Below, one piece after another: positions 40,716 through 52,287 of a DNA stretch of 64,000 nucleotides. The stretch is from Venturia oleaginea (lineage: Eukaryota > Ascomycota > Dothideomycetes > Venturiales > Venturiaceae). The position numbers were made by a program, and so were the translations under genes. The notes below the pieces were generated by a model, which saw only the letters and a list, made by a program, of their open reading frames with translations, was not told the DNA's origin and did no database searches. Position 1 is the first letter of the stretch. Every line of letters starts with the position of its first letter. The stretch is from assembly GCA_013176395.1 (NCBI GenBank), contig JABMLP010000004.1:1-64000 (forward strand), given 5' to 3'.

Positions 40716-43325
40716 TGCCAAAAATGCGTGATTTGGATCACGGCAAATGCCGCAGGGACCACGAATACGTTTCGGAATAGGAGGCTCTACTGATGATGGC
40801 TCTGCAGAGCGCTTTTGCCGTGGAGTTAGGCGGAGGGACTCTTGAGTAGCAGCAGTAGTAGAGCCGAATGGTGTTAGAAGCCATCTGCTTGAGTTAGGCT
40901 GAGATTCAGCCTCGTCCTGATCGTCACCGGCATCAGGGTCACCACGGTTCAAGTATAACTCGGCGGCCTCGGCAATGGCGTATTCATCACTCATAACTGC
41001 AGCTTCGGCTTCTGCGCGGGATACGAAGGTGATATTGGCGGCGGCAGAGGTAGAAGGCAGAGGTTCAGTATCATCATCATCGCTAGATTGCTCGTCGTCG
41101 TCAGATATCGCAATTGGGGCTGCAGCCTTAGCGGCCGATTTTGAGCGTGTAGATGTCGATTTTGGCGTTGTATTTAAAGCCGGTTTAAGCGTAGAATTGG
41201 TGGCAGATTTAGTAGGTTTAGTAGTCGATTTGGCAGTGTTTTTGGGAGTAGATTCTTTGTCGGAGGTGTCGCATAAAGCGCGCACTCGGTCACTGAGGGC
41301 GAAGGTATCCTTGCGATTCTGAATTCGAGCTGCACTGGCGGCGGCCTCAATATCATCCTGACGCTTCTGCTTTTTGGCTTTACGAGTAGATCTAGCGGCG
41401 GCAGTGTCACCCTTACGCCTAGAATCTTTGCGAATACGAGTATTGGTGTTGTCAACTCGATAACGCTTCTCTCGAGGTCGCCCTGCTTTACGGGCGGCCT
41501 CATTTGGCAACGTGGTTCCATCTGGAATGAGGTTTGAGAGCACAATTGGGCGCATTGATCCCTCGTAGGTATTACGAGAGTTCAATCTCGTATAAACGGT
41601 GGGAGGATAGACTGTATACATGTTCTCAAAATCCAGCTGCTGATGTATAAATGCAGCGAATGCGTGAGCGCAAGGGAGACCATGGTCCTGCCACTCAAGG
41701 CAATCGCATTTACCTTTTTTGAGGTGAATCACCCATCCAGGAGCTCCGGGTGAGTCGTGAAGCCGTACTAATACAACGAATGTACTGGAGGTGTAGGCAA
41801 TCATCCTACGGCCAACTTCATAGCGGTCATACTGATGCTGTGCCTCATACTGAGTAAGGGGTTGGCCGTGGATAACTTCCTTCCCATGGTCAAAGGTTGC
41901 GCGCTTCCAGATTCGCTGCATTTCCTTGGTCCAGATAGCCTCAAGCATATGCAATGGTGTCATCTTTCGCTCCTCCAGGTAACGTGCGTTCATTGACTCT
42001 CCAATGTTCGAAGTTGTATGGCTGTACCGAGGATACTCAGTAAGTGGCGCGTAGGCTTTACAGTAACGGTCCTTCTCGCCAATAGCCTCAATGTATGCAA
42101 CCGCGGCATCGCCGTTATCGAGGGCGCGAATCTGCTCAACGAGCGTAATGGGCGGCTTTAGTAGGGGCTTGACACGCTCTGCGAAACAAGATCTCGACAT
42201 CCTGGCCGTGGTATTTGCGGACATTCTCTGCCAAGTGCTGAGTACAGAAGTAGTGGTGAGCGAGAGGGTAAGGAAAGTACTTTGCGATAGATGGATCAAG
42301 GCCTTTGCCGCGGTCAGTAATAATGCTGATACGTAGTTCATCCTCCTCTTCTTCTTCCGGGTCATCCTCTGATGGCTGTGTAATGTAACGGGAGATAGGT
42401 TGATCTGTAGAAGCTCAAAAAACCAACACCACCACTCAATTGACTCGGTAGGTACGATTGCCCAGGCCAAAACCAGTGTATTCTCGTTAGCGTCGAGGCT
42501 TGTTGCAATAAGTAGGATACCGCCGTATTTAGAGGAGCAATGAGCGCCGTCAAAGACGAGGAGGTTCCTTTTATGGTGCCAGGCAATTACCATCGCTGTA
42601 GGCAACACTGCGGCTGCTTGAAAAACACCATCCTCGCTCCTTTTGACGCGTGTGAAGGCGCCATCATAGCCTGATTCCTGGTTTGTAACATCCTCAAGAA
42701 CCTGCTTAGTAATCTCGCCGTTGAGAAGAGAGCCCTGTTGTTTGAGGAAGCGAAGCATTGGTAGGATCAGTTCAAACTGCTGCTTAGTGTCTCCATCGAG
42801 ATCAAGAAGACCAGCCTGCTTGGTTCTCCATGCCGTATTGTACGTGATAGTATGTCCGGTTGTAAGGCGCGCGTTGGTCTTGATATTTTTAGGCTTGATT
42901 GAGCGATCATTGGCGATTACCGTAAAGTTATGGCGCTTCTGGTAGCGTACGCTATTGGGAGCGCGCCAGCTATCGTGAGCCTGGGTAGGACAATTATGAG
43001 GTACGAGAGAGCGTAGGACAGGGCGAGGGGAGTCTTTTGTGAAGGCAATACGAGCCTATAAAGCTATTAGGACCACCGTAATACGATGATTTTGTAGACT
43101 TACCTTGAAAGGACACTTATCCTTATCATTCTCTCCTCTGGCGGCCTTGGGTTGACGGCATATAGCATACCAGAACCGGTTAGTACCAGTAACGACTTTG
43201 AAGCTCTCGCGGGCCTCAATGATGGCGTCGTATATAGCATCTACCCCAGATTCAATAGACTCAAATTCCATCCCAATCGTGAGGCTAGGGTAGCAAGGGC
43301 GGTCCTCAGGTGGTGGGGTATCCAT
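40701..43325 (-). pseudogene. MULE transposase with compensating frameshifts
   Basis: Exon 1 (43325-43104) holds a zinc-finger-like DNA-binding part (FWYAICRQPKAARGENDKDKC). A 48-bp intron (43103-43056, GTAAGT…TATAG) joins it in frame to ARIAFTKDSPRP. The MULE domain follows with FDGAHCSSKYGG (first Asp) and AWAIVPTESIEWWCWFFELL. From about 42400 to 42150 the conserved sequence lies in another frame (IITDRGKGLDPSIAKYFPYP, second Asp; FCTQHLAENVRKYHG), although the main frame also happens to stay open, so two 1-bp indels of opposite sign are inferred. After that come GESMNARYLEERK (Glu) and a SWIM finger (CDCLEWQDHGLPCAHAF), then a long Ser/Thr/Lys linker and a CCHC-like end (CGICRDPNHAFLAC). 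As it stands the second catalytic Asp is lost. Confidence 0.82.
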
Positions 43326-43878
43326 TGCAAGCGTACGATTAAGGTAGTAATAGAATAGTGTACGGTAGTGTTAATGTTTAAGGCAGGGCGAAAGGATTAT
43401 TGCGACAAGACGGGCGGTCAGTTGCCTGAAGTCCCTCATAGTAGATCGTAGCATAAGCCGCAGATTACATCCCGAACGCTAGATAATAGAGGGTACCTCG
43501 CCTAAATGACGTGCGACCGTGAAAATTTTCACTACCCAAAGTTGACCCAACTCCAAACGCAGCAGTTTCAACCCAGTTGCAACAAGCCTCGATCGCTTAA
43601 AAGCAGTGCGATAAGGCTTATTCTTGCTTATAGCAACTGGATTTTTGATCGTAGGCTGCAACGAGGTTCAGACGAGGCGGGAGACAATATTCACGTGATT
43701 TAGGCACTGCGGCATTGCGGCGGTTGGGCCAATAGGAATTATGTATGTAACTGCAATTACCCTTGCGGGATTGTATGTGCGCGCAATTAAATTTAGTGTA
43801 TGTAACTGCAATTTAATGTATGTAACTGCAAGAAAATCGAATGTATGTTGGTATTCAGCAATTAACCGTATGTTTATT

Positions 43879-44765
43879 TCATTCTCATTCCATTATCGTT
43901 ACATTATGATTTCATTACTATTTCATACACGTGTACAAAGCCGATCCAACAGCAAGGGATGCAAGGCTGCTGCTAGGTGGATGCTCGACAATAATATCCT
44001 GCCCTATCTTACCGTGGCAAACAACGCACAAAAGGAGGACAGGTCAAACTTCTCCGCGGCGCCGCGCCTGGTGGGGAGAGTTGAGTAAGAAGACACAGAG
44101 TAGAAGGGGGGACGAGCAGAGACTACGGACGGGAAGGAGGAGAAGCTGAAGTGAGAAATGAGCGGAATTCCCGAACCATGGACGGTACAAACACCGTCCA
44201 TCAGTACGACCTCCAGCCAAACAGGAGAAAGCGTTGGAGAGTCGAAGGTGCGATGAGGGTCTTGAGGAGGGACTGGGGAGAGAAGAGGAGGTGTGGAGTG
44301 AAGATTGCTGTGAGGTGAAGGAAGGAGGAGAGATTGGGTTGGAAGTTGTTTATTTATTAACGGCGCGTTACCAGGGCGCGCCGTGTCCGTTACCACGCCC
44401 TCACCTAGACTCGCAATGCTTGGGTCCTCACGATGCTTGGCATATTGAATCCTGGTGTTGTAAAAAATCCTGGACCCTGGATTTACAACAACAATGGCCA
44501 ACTCGGAATCTAGACAACACCGGCCCGGAACAGAGGATTGGGAGCATCAGGACCGGAGGGTGTCCTATACTGACCACAGTATAGATGACTCGGGTAGTGA
44601 ACGGGGGGGCATAGTTCGACGGCGCCGGTCCATGGACGGGGCGCGGTCTGGAAAGTGACGAAAGGCTTTTTTACCCCAATGAGTTGGGTTTTTGCAATTG
44701 TAGATAGAGATTGTGGGCACACGGCACATACGCCATTACATACCACGTAAAATCCGATTATAATA
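43879..44765. other. No convincing gene
   Basis: Includes a C/T-rich stretch that is Pro/Ser-rich in the minus frame 44501-44004, without family motifs. Confidence 0.3.
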
Positions 44766-44951
44766 TTATAAAACATGCTGGCAAGGCACGAAGCCTGGGT
44801 TGGCCCCGGCGAAGTCAGTGTCGTGTTCGTAGTTTGCGTCGCAGATGATTCGATCGTTCTGGCGGGTAGTTGAGGAGGGTGAAAGAAGGATGATATTAAG
44901 CTGCAGCGCTATAATTGTGGTCTCTGGGCATGTCAGCAACAGGCAAGACAT
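44766..44951 (-). pseudogene. Cys-rich family fragment
   Basis: A 61-codon frame ends NPGFVPCQHVL then stop, matching the PGFVPCKDVL block of the Cys-rich gene at 25867-26421. The preceding sequence is not conserved and the downstream half is missing, so this is a relic or a fortuitous remnant of a fourth family member. Confidence 0.4.
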
Positions 44952-46031
44952 GAAGTCAGTGAGGCTCGGCTCGGATGCATGCCGACCTGGGGATAACTTC
45001 GCTACAGTCTGCTTCAGCTATTGAACTGCGCCTTCTTTGATAGCGTTGTTAATCTCAATGACGCACAGAACAATGTCTTTCGGAAGTATGTCGATGAAGA
45101 ATGTTTGCACGAGAATGTTGGGAGATATTGTATATGTTTTGGTAGAAGAGAGGGGATGGGAAGGTGGAGATGTGAGAAGGAGCAGGCAAGAGAAGGGGTG
45201 GCCATGAAGAGGAGCAATCGGGAGAAAAGGCATGTATGAGAAGGAATAATCAAGTTCTAGAGGGAGCAACAAAAGGAGGGAGCAAGGGAAGGAGACACTC
45301 TTCACAATCGTAATAAATCTTATTTCAACTTCTCGCCTCAATGTCCTCCTCGCTCTCTTCGCAGGCCGAAACAACCACCGCCAGTAAAGAGAAATACCGA
45401 AAAGAACATCCAGGACATTCAATCAAAGAAAAACCGGTCCCCAACTCGAAGGCGGCGAGGAACCCAGCCCTCTCGTCCGTCGTGAAAGGTGCCTAGGCGG
45501 GATTGCTCGATTATTTTGAACGGTTTGTGTCGGCACTCATTCGGCTTGCCCGTGGTCCAGACGCAATTAGCGTGGCGAGTCTCTTAATGTGACACATGTT
45601 TGGGTTTGCATTTGTTGGATATTGGGTCTAGGTGCTCTGAAAGGGACTGTTAACATCGTCGGAAAGATCTTCTGTGATGTTAAATGCTGACTGGATTCGC
45701 TGTGAGTTATACTATAATGCAAACTCGTTAAAATCACGTGTATTTACGAGCGAGAAATACTACAGTGTACCTGTTTTGCCTTAGTGTTTGGCTGAGATCT
45801 GAAGTTCAAGAGCATTGTTGAACAACAGGAATGTCATAACAATACAGGACGCTCGAGTTGACTGTAAACCGCATGCGCTTCATTGAAGTAGGAGAAAACC
45901 TTGACATCGTTCGAGAAAAAGAGGGATGAAGATCAGCGTATGCAGAACATCCATTGATTACTTTGATAGCCTTGCTAGTTAGAGTGTGCAGAAGAAGCCA
46001 TCGTTGACTCCTGCCAGCATCATTTAAAAGA
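44952..46031. other. No convincing gene
   Basis: A minus-strand frame (45422-45018) has a hydrophobic stretch but no recognisable family; nothing else seen. Confidence 0.3.
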
Positions 46032-46204
46032 TGTTGAAACATCTTTGGATAGGAGCGTTTTGGCATTACGTCAAGTTCAGGCAATGACCTCATACTTTCA
46101 CTTCTAGTGTATCAGTTGGGAAAGTAAGCCATTCAATCTTTTCTTCCCTCCACAAGCTGTTTCTAAGTATTCAATGAATACTTTCCTGAACAGCCCTTAT
46201 TCCA
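46032..46204 (+). repeat. Diverged solo LTR of the 245-bp family
   Basis: Starts TGTTGAAACATCTT and shares AAGCCATTCAATCTTTT and CAATGAATACTT with the LTR at 38274, but is shorter and has many changes. No clear target duplication. Confidence 0.6.
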
Positions 46205-47349
46205 AAAAAAGACATGTGTCGGTGCTCGTCAGCGCTCATCTTGAATTGACAACATCTTGCCGTCGTATATTTCCGGAGAATAAAAAGTAGAATTGAAGAT
46301 GCAAGATTCTGAGAGGATGAAGGGAGAATGAGAGAAAGTATTGTCGCAACTACTCAAATTTAGACATCCTAATAGCAACGATTCTACTCAAAACATTTGT
46401 AGGACGGTAATCCATCGTCTCAACAGTGACAAAGCCTCCCTAACTATGTCCACCAAGTGGCAAATTTTTGTCTGGAAAACCGAAGCCTGCTGCGTAGCGT
46501 ATGGGGTCATGCCAGCAGTTCCATCGCCCGGGGACCCAAGGCTGAAGCTAGCCGGATAGTGCACTGGACAGCCGGAGGCGCCAGGGATGAGAGCAGTAAT
46601 ATTTGGAAAGAAAGAGTAGCCGACGGCGCGGTAGCCTTTCGACCAAATCCGCTCTACAGCGGTATCGAAGAGGCCTATGAAGTAGCTGGTAGGTGGTTCC
46701 GACGTTACACAAGCCGATCAATTCTAGCCTTTGCAACGAAGTTAATATGACTCCAAGGGATGGGTACCATAGATGACCTCGAGTGGAGAGCGACCTTGGC
46801 CATTGATCGAACGGATCGAAGCGACAGAAAAGAGACCGTCTTCAAGGATTGCATCCTAAGCAACTCCGGCGTTCATAGTTAAGAGCGATGGATGTCTGGC
46901 TTCTTGTGTGCGGATGGACAGGTATATATACAGCTCCAGTGAAAACCGCAGGATTCATAGCTCCAAGCGGGAATGCGAGGTGTAGGAAAATCTAAGATCT
47001 GAAAGTAGTAAATGCCGAAAAAAAATCGGGCGAGGCATCGCTCAACAACAGGCATGTAAGAGACCAACATCGTCTGGTCCACCATTCGCGTATTGACAAC
47101 TAGCAGGGTTGTACGGCTTCATTCGAACGAATAAAAACTCGACCACGAGCTTAGCAATCATGGCGAGTACCGCTTGCAGTACTGAACATTGTTTGGCTCC
47201 CGGATAGTCTTGTCCTCCAGATAGGTTTCGTTGTCACCACGGTCTGCGTCCGATCATTGGACGTGAAACGGGCATACAGGATCGTTGTGGATTCTAGCCG
47301 TGGACTTTTGGAAAAAGGGCTCGAGTTTTTCGATCAACATCACCTCAAA
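46205..47349. other. Unassigned
   Basis: A minus-strand stretch near 46740-46450 reads protein-like (IWSKGYRAVGYSFFPNITAL) but I cannot assign it; the rest shows nothing. Confidence 0.3.
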
Positions 47350-48063
47350 GCCCCATAGACGTACTGGCGCCCTCGCTGGCAAGTCAAGGCATGTGGATGC
47401 CGGATATGCCTAGACGACTATATGTACCGGATCTTCGACTTGTGTAGTCTCTCGGTTGAATACCTATATCATTTCTTTTGCGATGATGAAGTTTCCAATG
47501 GATGAGGCGATGAGTTTTTAGTCAGCAAGCGTCGCAGGTGCTCTTGGCTAAATCGGCATGAAATCTTGTGTCTGGAACAATTGGGCTGGACAGATCGTCT
47601 TTGATGCCCAATCTTTCCCATCACTGAGAGAAGGAAAAGATCAATCCGACTGAGCAAGCAGTTCTTGTCATTCCATCCATGAGTATGCCATCTGCTCTTG
47701 GTAAAAGCGGTCGAGAAGGAGTCGTTGTAGCTCCTGTCGACGTGGGCCAAATCGGCGTACGCAATGGCAGAATTTTGGTACCAATTGATAATGAGGTTTA
47801 TGGCCTCAGACAACTCTGCACTAGATCTCTTATCGATGCATAATGTATTGCACCACGTCCACCCATACCCATCTAGTTTGGCCTGAGCACAGCAGCCTTT
47901 TATCTTCTTGTGATCGTCCTTGCTGTTGCCATCTCCCTTGACCAACTTCTTGCAGGAGACTTCGTCTTCGCCCCATGTCTTCGATAAGATGGAGTATGGA
48001 GGTATGTCCTTGTCGAAGAACCCGTGGAGGTCGAGAGTGGTGGTGCTGTGTAGTTGCAGGATG
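47350..48063 (-). pseudogene. HET-domain protein relic
   Basis: The minus-strand frame from about 48063 reads LQLHSTTTLDLHGFFDKDIP then PYSILSKTWGEDEVSC, GCCAQAKLDGYGWTWCNTLC and IDKRSSAELSEAINLIINWY, the start and core of the HET (heterokaryon incompatibility) domain. Then comes SRWHTHGWNDKN where W-F-x-R-G-W-T-L-Q-E is expected, and a shift into another frame (IFSFSQ, stop, WERLGIKDDL). Further relics (LGISGIHMP) extend to about 47350. The usual MRLL start is degraded to TLIL. HET proteins trigger cell death when unlike hyphae fuse; this copy cannot be functional. Probably a decayed host gene. Confidence 0.7.
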
Positions 48064-48731
48064 AGGGTTCACCGCCAGGGCTGAAGCAAGAGCTGCCCTT
48101 CAGTTGCGGCCCCAGATGGACTGGCTTGTCGTAAATGTAACACCCCTAAAGGTGTCGACTCGTACTCCAACCAGTGCTGACCGACGAGTTTGAAATGCTT
48201 GAGGCTGAAGCCTTGAGTCGAGTGGAAACGACAAAGGATCGCTGGGGAGTTGACGTGTAACCTTCTAATGCTATCGAGGGAGATAGAATCCCATCTTGAT
48301 TGTTCTACAACAAATGATGGTTGTAGCATTCAGTTTCCAACGACCTATGTTGCGGTATCCTGCGCTTCGATCGAAGTACGCGTAGGAATACCAAGACTTA
48401 CGGCCTTCCTCCAAAACAAGGCTAGGGTGTTCCCTACCATAGATAATACTTCTTCGTCTTCCTCACTATCTCCTTCACTCTCGACTGCTCGAATTGCTGA
48501 AAATCATCACGGACTTACTCGTACTCGGAGACCTTTGACTATGGTAACAGATCTAAACCGGATAAGTCGAACGCCTCATACTTATAGTGGCACTCCTCAC
48601 GAATGACGTCCAGCATTTCACCTCAGGCACCCCCTGTTCTCTCGGGTTCGATCGATCTAACCATCTCACATCTCCGTATATAACGCTGCCAAGCTAACTC
48701 TGATTCTTGATCAAGCCTCAAAACCATCACC
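48064..48731. other. Intergenic; promoter side of aldo-keto reductase
   Basis: No gene recognised. The interval just upstream of 48732 (AATCCTGATCTTG… to CCATCACC) is the expected promoter and leader of the reductase gene; no defined element was identified. Confidence 0.3.
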
Positions 48732-49082
48732 ATGAGTACTGAACGAGAAATCTCCCTCCTCCTAGGAACCGGCGCTGGTTTCTTTGCCGCAAGCCACTCT
48801 CCTACTCCCGAAACAACCACCAACCTTCTAGCCGTGCTCCAAAAATATGGCATCAAAGACATCGATACAGCCGCTGTGTACCCATCAGGCAAGTCTGGTA
48901 GATCCGAGCAACTGCTTGGTGCTATTAAGGCCCCTTCAAGCTTTACTGTTGATACCAAAATCATGGTTACGGGAGGCCATGGCGCAGGAGCAGGAATCGG
49001 AGATCTAAGTCGAGATAGCATACTGAAAAGTTGGAAGTCCAGTTGTGAGAAGTTGGGAGTCAAGAAAGTAAGAATATTGTAT

Positions 49083-49327
49083 TGATGAAATAAGATGGTG
49101 CAGGCCAAGTATTCATTGGACACTTGAGAAACAGCTTGCAGAGGGATCAAAAAGATTGAATGGCTCATTCTCCTAAACTGAGAAATAAGACGTAACTATA
49201 TACATAAGATGTAGAAGATTCGAGAAGTGTCAAGAAGTGAGTGTGTACAGCCACTTGTAGATCATATATATCAAACATGTGCTCTTGGCGTGGTGATCAA
49301 CATCCCATACATCAAGATGTTTCAACA
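49083..49327 (-). repeat. Solo LTR, 245 bp, in aldo-keto reductase exon
   Basis: On the minus strand TGTTGAAACATC…TTATTTCATCA. Target duplication TGTAT (49078-49082, 49328-49332). Same family and length as the LTR at 38274-38912 (without its insert), with only rare differences seen. Confidence 0.93.
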
Positions 49328-49503
49328 TGTATTGTCATCGTCCTGATGATGGGACACCCCTTGTTGAGACAGCGGCGGTATTTGACGAATTGCATAATCA
49401 GGAAGCTTTTGATCATGTAAGTTCTCCACACCCCAAGATAATCAATCACCTGATCTAAACAAGATCTGCCAGTGGGGCGTCTCAAACTACTCTACGGCGA
49501 CAC

Positions 49504-51111
49504 GGAAAAACAGCACACACAGCGAGAACTCAATTTTTGGAATTTACAGAAGTATCATCTAAAGATCATCAAAACACCTCTGCCAGTGGCCGCTCCGGCC
49601 TCTAGAGGCCATCGCGCGTCCCTCAGCGTCGATGAGATATCTCTAGAGTCGCCGTCGCGGCCACGGCAGAGCAAGCAGACGAATACATGAGCATGCTACA
49701 CGAACGATGCGTCCACCAAAGACAACAGCAACCATCTAGTCACTATCTCCCGGCTAGTCCATCACCCCAGATGACACTGCAACGCTCCGAGTCGACGAGT
49801 CACTGCTAGAACGGCAATTCCTTCAACACAACTCAAACACCAGACGCTCGGTGCGCAACAATCGGCACCACACACCACTGCAACGACTAGACAATCTCTC
49901 CCAACGTCTTGGCAAACCGTCCTGCTACAAGCTGTTGCCCAGAGCCTTGAGCCTCTCCCCAAACTGTTGCGTCCCAGTTATGGCACTGGCAAGAGTAGGT
50001 GCGCGACACAGTAAGTAGTAAGGACGCATAGAAGGAGCCTATTGGCGGCAAATCCCCTCCCTGTAAGCTAGCAGACGTAGCCTTGAGCCTCTCCCCAGAC
50101 TGTTGCGTCCCAGTTATGGCAGTGGCAAGAGTAGGTGCGCGATATAGCAAGCAGGGAGAGCGACTAGCAGCAGATAGGCTCCGACTATAAGACGACAGGT
50201 CTACAACACAATCGGTGCGACACGATACGGCAGCTGCTAGAGAACCTCATCTACTATCGTCTCCGCAAACCGTCCTGCTGCAAGCTGATGTCCAGAGCCT
50301 TGAGCCTCTCCCCAAACTGTTGCGTCCCAGTTATGGCATTGGCAAGAGTAGGTGCGCAACACAGTAAGCAGTAAGGACGTATAGAAGGAGCTTATTGGCG
50401 GCAAATCCCCTCCCTACAAGCCAGCAGACGTAGCCTTGAGCCTCTCCCCAGACTGTTGCGTCCCAGTTATGGCATTGGCAAGAGTAGGAGCGCGATATAG
50501 CAAGTAGGGAGAGCGACTAGCAGCAGGTAGGCTCCGACTATAAGACGGCAGGTCTATAGCACGATCGGCGCCATACAATACGGCAGCTACCAGACAGCCT
50601 CGTCCACGGGCATACCCGGAGTATCACACCCAAGCAGCGAAATCACGACTACGATGGTTACTATTGTCTCCAGCATCACACAACCAAATACACCGCCGCA
50701 TAGGAATCTGGTGCAAGGCAACTTTCACAAGCAGAAACATACTTAGGGAACCCATTGGCCTTGAGGGATAAGGCGAAACAGATAGACAAAGCTGAGCATT
50801 AGAGGGAGACTGTAGGTAGAAGGATAGCGAAACACGAGGCATTGCCTCTTGAGTCTACGTAGCACAGATATACTAGCAGAATAACCAGTATCTACAAGAG
50901 CCAGCGGGCATTTGGAGATACTGGTTAAGGGAAAAGAGGGAGGACGGAGGGGACAGCTGGTCTTGTTTCAGTGAACGGGGCGAAGTGGGGCGCGGTGGAT
51001 TATATAATCTATCACGTGTCGGCTGTCTGATGAAGTCCTCCTAACCGGACATAGCTGCCTGATTAAGCGGCTGCAACCGAGTAGGATAAAATCAATCAAT
51101 CAATCAATCAA
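49504..51111 (+). mobile_element. (AATC)n retroposon, full-length copy C
   Basis: 1608 bp from GGAAAAACAGCACACACAGC to (AATC)n, flanked by the 13-bp duplication TCTACGGCGACAC (49491-49503, 51112-51124). Its interior holds four copies of a segment starting GCCTTGAGCCTCTCCCCA (49943, 50080, 50297, 50433). The last part (CTGAAACAAGACC… in copy B) is common to copies A, B and C. No reverse transcriptase is encoded; the only open frame near the 5' end codes about 60 residues and is of doubtful meaning. Confidence 0.92.
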
Positions 51112-51627
51112 TCTACGGCGACACTTGAAGAACTACTCAAAGTCTGCGAAGAAAACAACTTTGTAAAACCAACAGTCTACCAAGGAATGTACAACATTCT
51201 CTGCCGCCATGCAGAGAAATCACTCTTCCTTGTGCTCTCCAAACACAACATCAGCTATAATGTCTACAGCCCAACAGCAGGCGGTCTCTTCACCTCGACT
51301 CCCAGCTCACGCTATCAGGAGAACAATCCCGGTGCCGCGAACTGGATCGGCATGTACAAAGGAAAATCAAACCTGGACGATAGTATCGAGAAAGTGAGAA
51401 AGATTGCTCAAGAGAATGGGATAGAAGCTATGGAGTTGGCTTTGAGATGGGCTGTTCATGATTCGCCATTGAGGAAGGGTGACGGTGTTATTCTTGGGGC
51501 GAGGAATGAAGAGCAATTGGTGCAGAACTTGGAGTGGATTAAGAAGGGAAATGTGCCGGAAGGTGTGAAGGAAAAGTTGAATTGCATTTGGGAGAGTGCT
51601 AAGGATGATGCGCCCGGACAGGTTTAA

Positions 51628-52287
51628 AGCTGAGATCTTCTCGGTTCAAGATTTCGATCTTTGAGCAAGGCGGTGAGCACATCGCAGAATGGCCATGTTA
51701 ATTGGATCCGTCGAGTTCATCAAAAAAACAGCTCTGTGAAATATCTCAATAGGTTAGACGGCGTCTCTGATTCGCATCATCAATTGATCGTAAGCATCCC
51801 AAACTCTTTGCGATGGTTATTGACCTTTGTAGACTTCATACATACAATTCTGCCAACACCTAATTGGTTCAAGTTATTCACTTCAACCATGACTCCAGCC
51901 ATCCCACCAATACAGATGAGTTTTATTGATATCGGTTGTCTTGGAACGCCACACTTCCAATGCCATAAAGGACAAGAAGCGCGAGTTCAGCTTGCCAACA
52001 CCGATTGTGAAACAGGTTCACCTTACGACCCATACCGAGACTAGACGCGTAAAACAGCTTCAACTCTTGAGACCCCATCATTTTTCCTCTACTCATAGCG
52101 ATTCTTAGCCAGGCTCCTATGTCTGACATGCAAATGTTTAAACGGTAGTATCTACAAAGCAAGCCAGTATTTGACCGTCAGCATTGCCGTATAATCTTTG
52201 GTCCATATTGCATCTCTCATCGGACATCATTTTGCCTCCGATAACAACCATACTCAATATCTATTTCCCGGTTGAAAAGTCAAAGAC
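51628..52287. other. No gene recognised
   Basis: 3' side of the aldo-keto reductase gene and an AT-moderate spacer without recognised motifs. Confidence 0.3.

Larger units (their letters stand above)
40221..43868 (-). mobile_element. MULE (Mutator-like) transposon with perfect long ends
   Basis: Ends are 72-bp inverted repeats (CGGTTAATTGCTGAATACCA…) with no mismatch seen, flanked by the 10-bp duplication TATGTTTATT (40211-40220, 43869-43878). It encodes one spliced transposase on the minus strand and carries three 88-bp tandem repeats near the left end. Confidence 0.92.
48732..51627 (+). pseudogene. Aldo-keto reductase gene split by two insertions
   Basis: Coding pieces 48732-49082, 49333-49416, 49464-49503 and 51125-51627 join in frame to a 325-residue protein of the aldo-keto reductase family, closest in pattern to the aflatoxin-aldehyde reductase (AKR7) type, a cytosolic NADPH-dependent carbonyl reductase. 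Visible tetrad: Asp and Tyr in DIDTAAVYP, Lys in VDTKIMVT, His in LYCHRPDDG; also WGVSNYS, VYQGMYN and the C-terminal cofactor region GVILGARNEEQL. A 47-bp intron (49417-49463) has GTAAGT and CTAAACAAG. A 245-bp solo LTR interrupts codons at 49083, and a 1608-bp retroposon at 49504; each brings only its target duplication. No other lesion is visible, so disruption is recent, or the gene could survive if the inserts were absent in other strains. Confidence 0.88.

Noticed and set aside
45018..45422. 134-codon minus ORF with hydrophobic segments
   Set aside because: Leu/Ser-rich low complexity, no family pattern, and a competing frame on the other strand.
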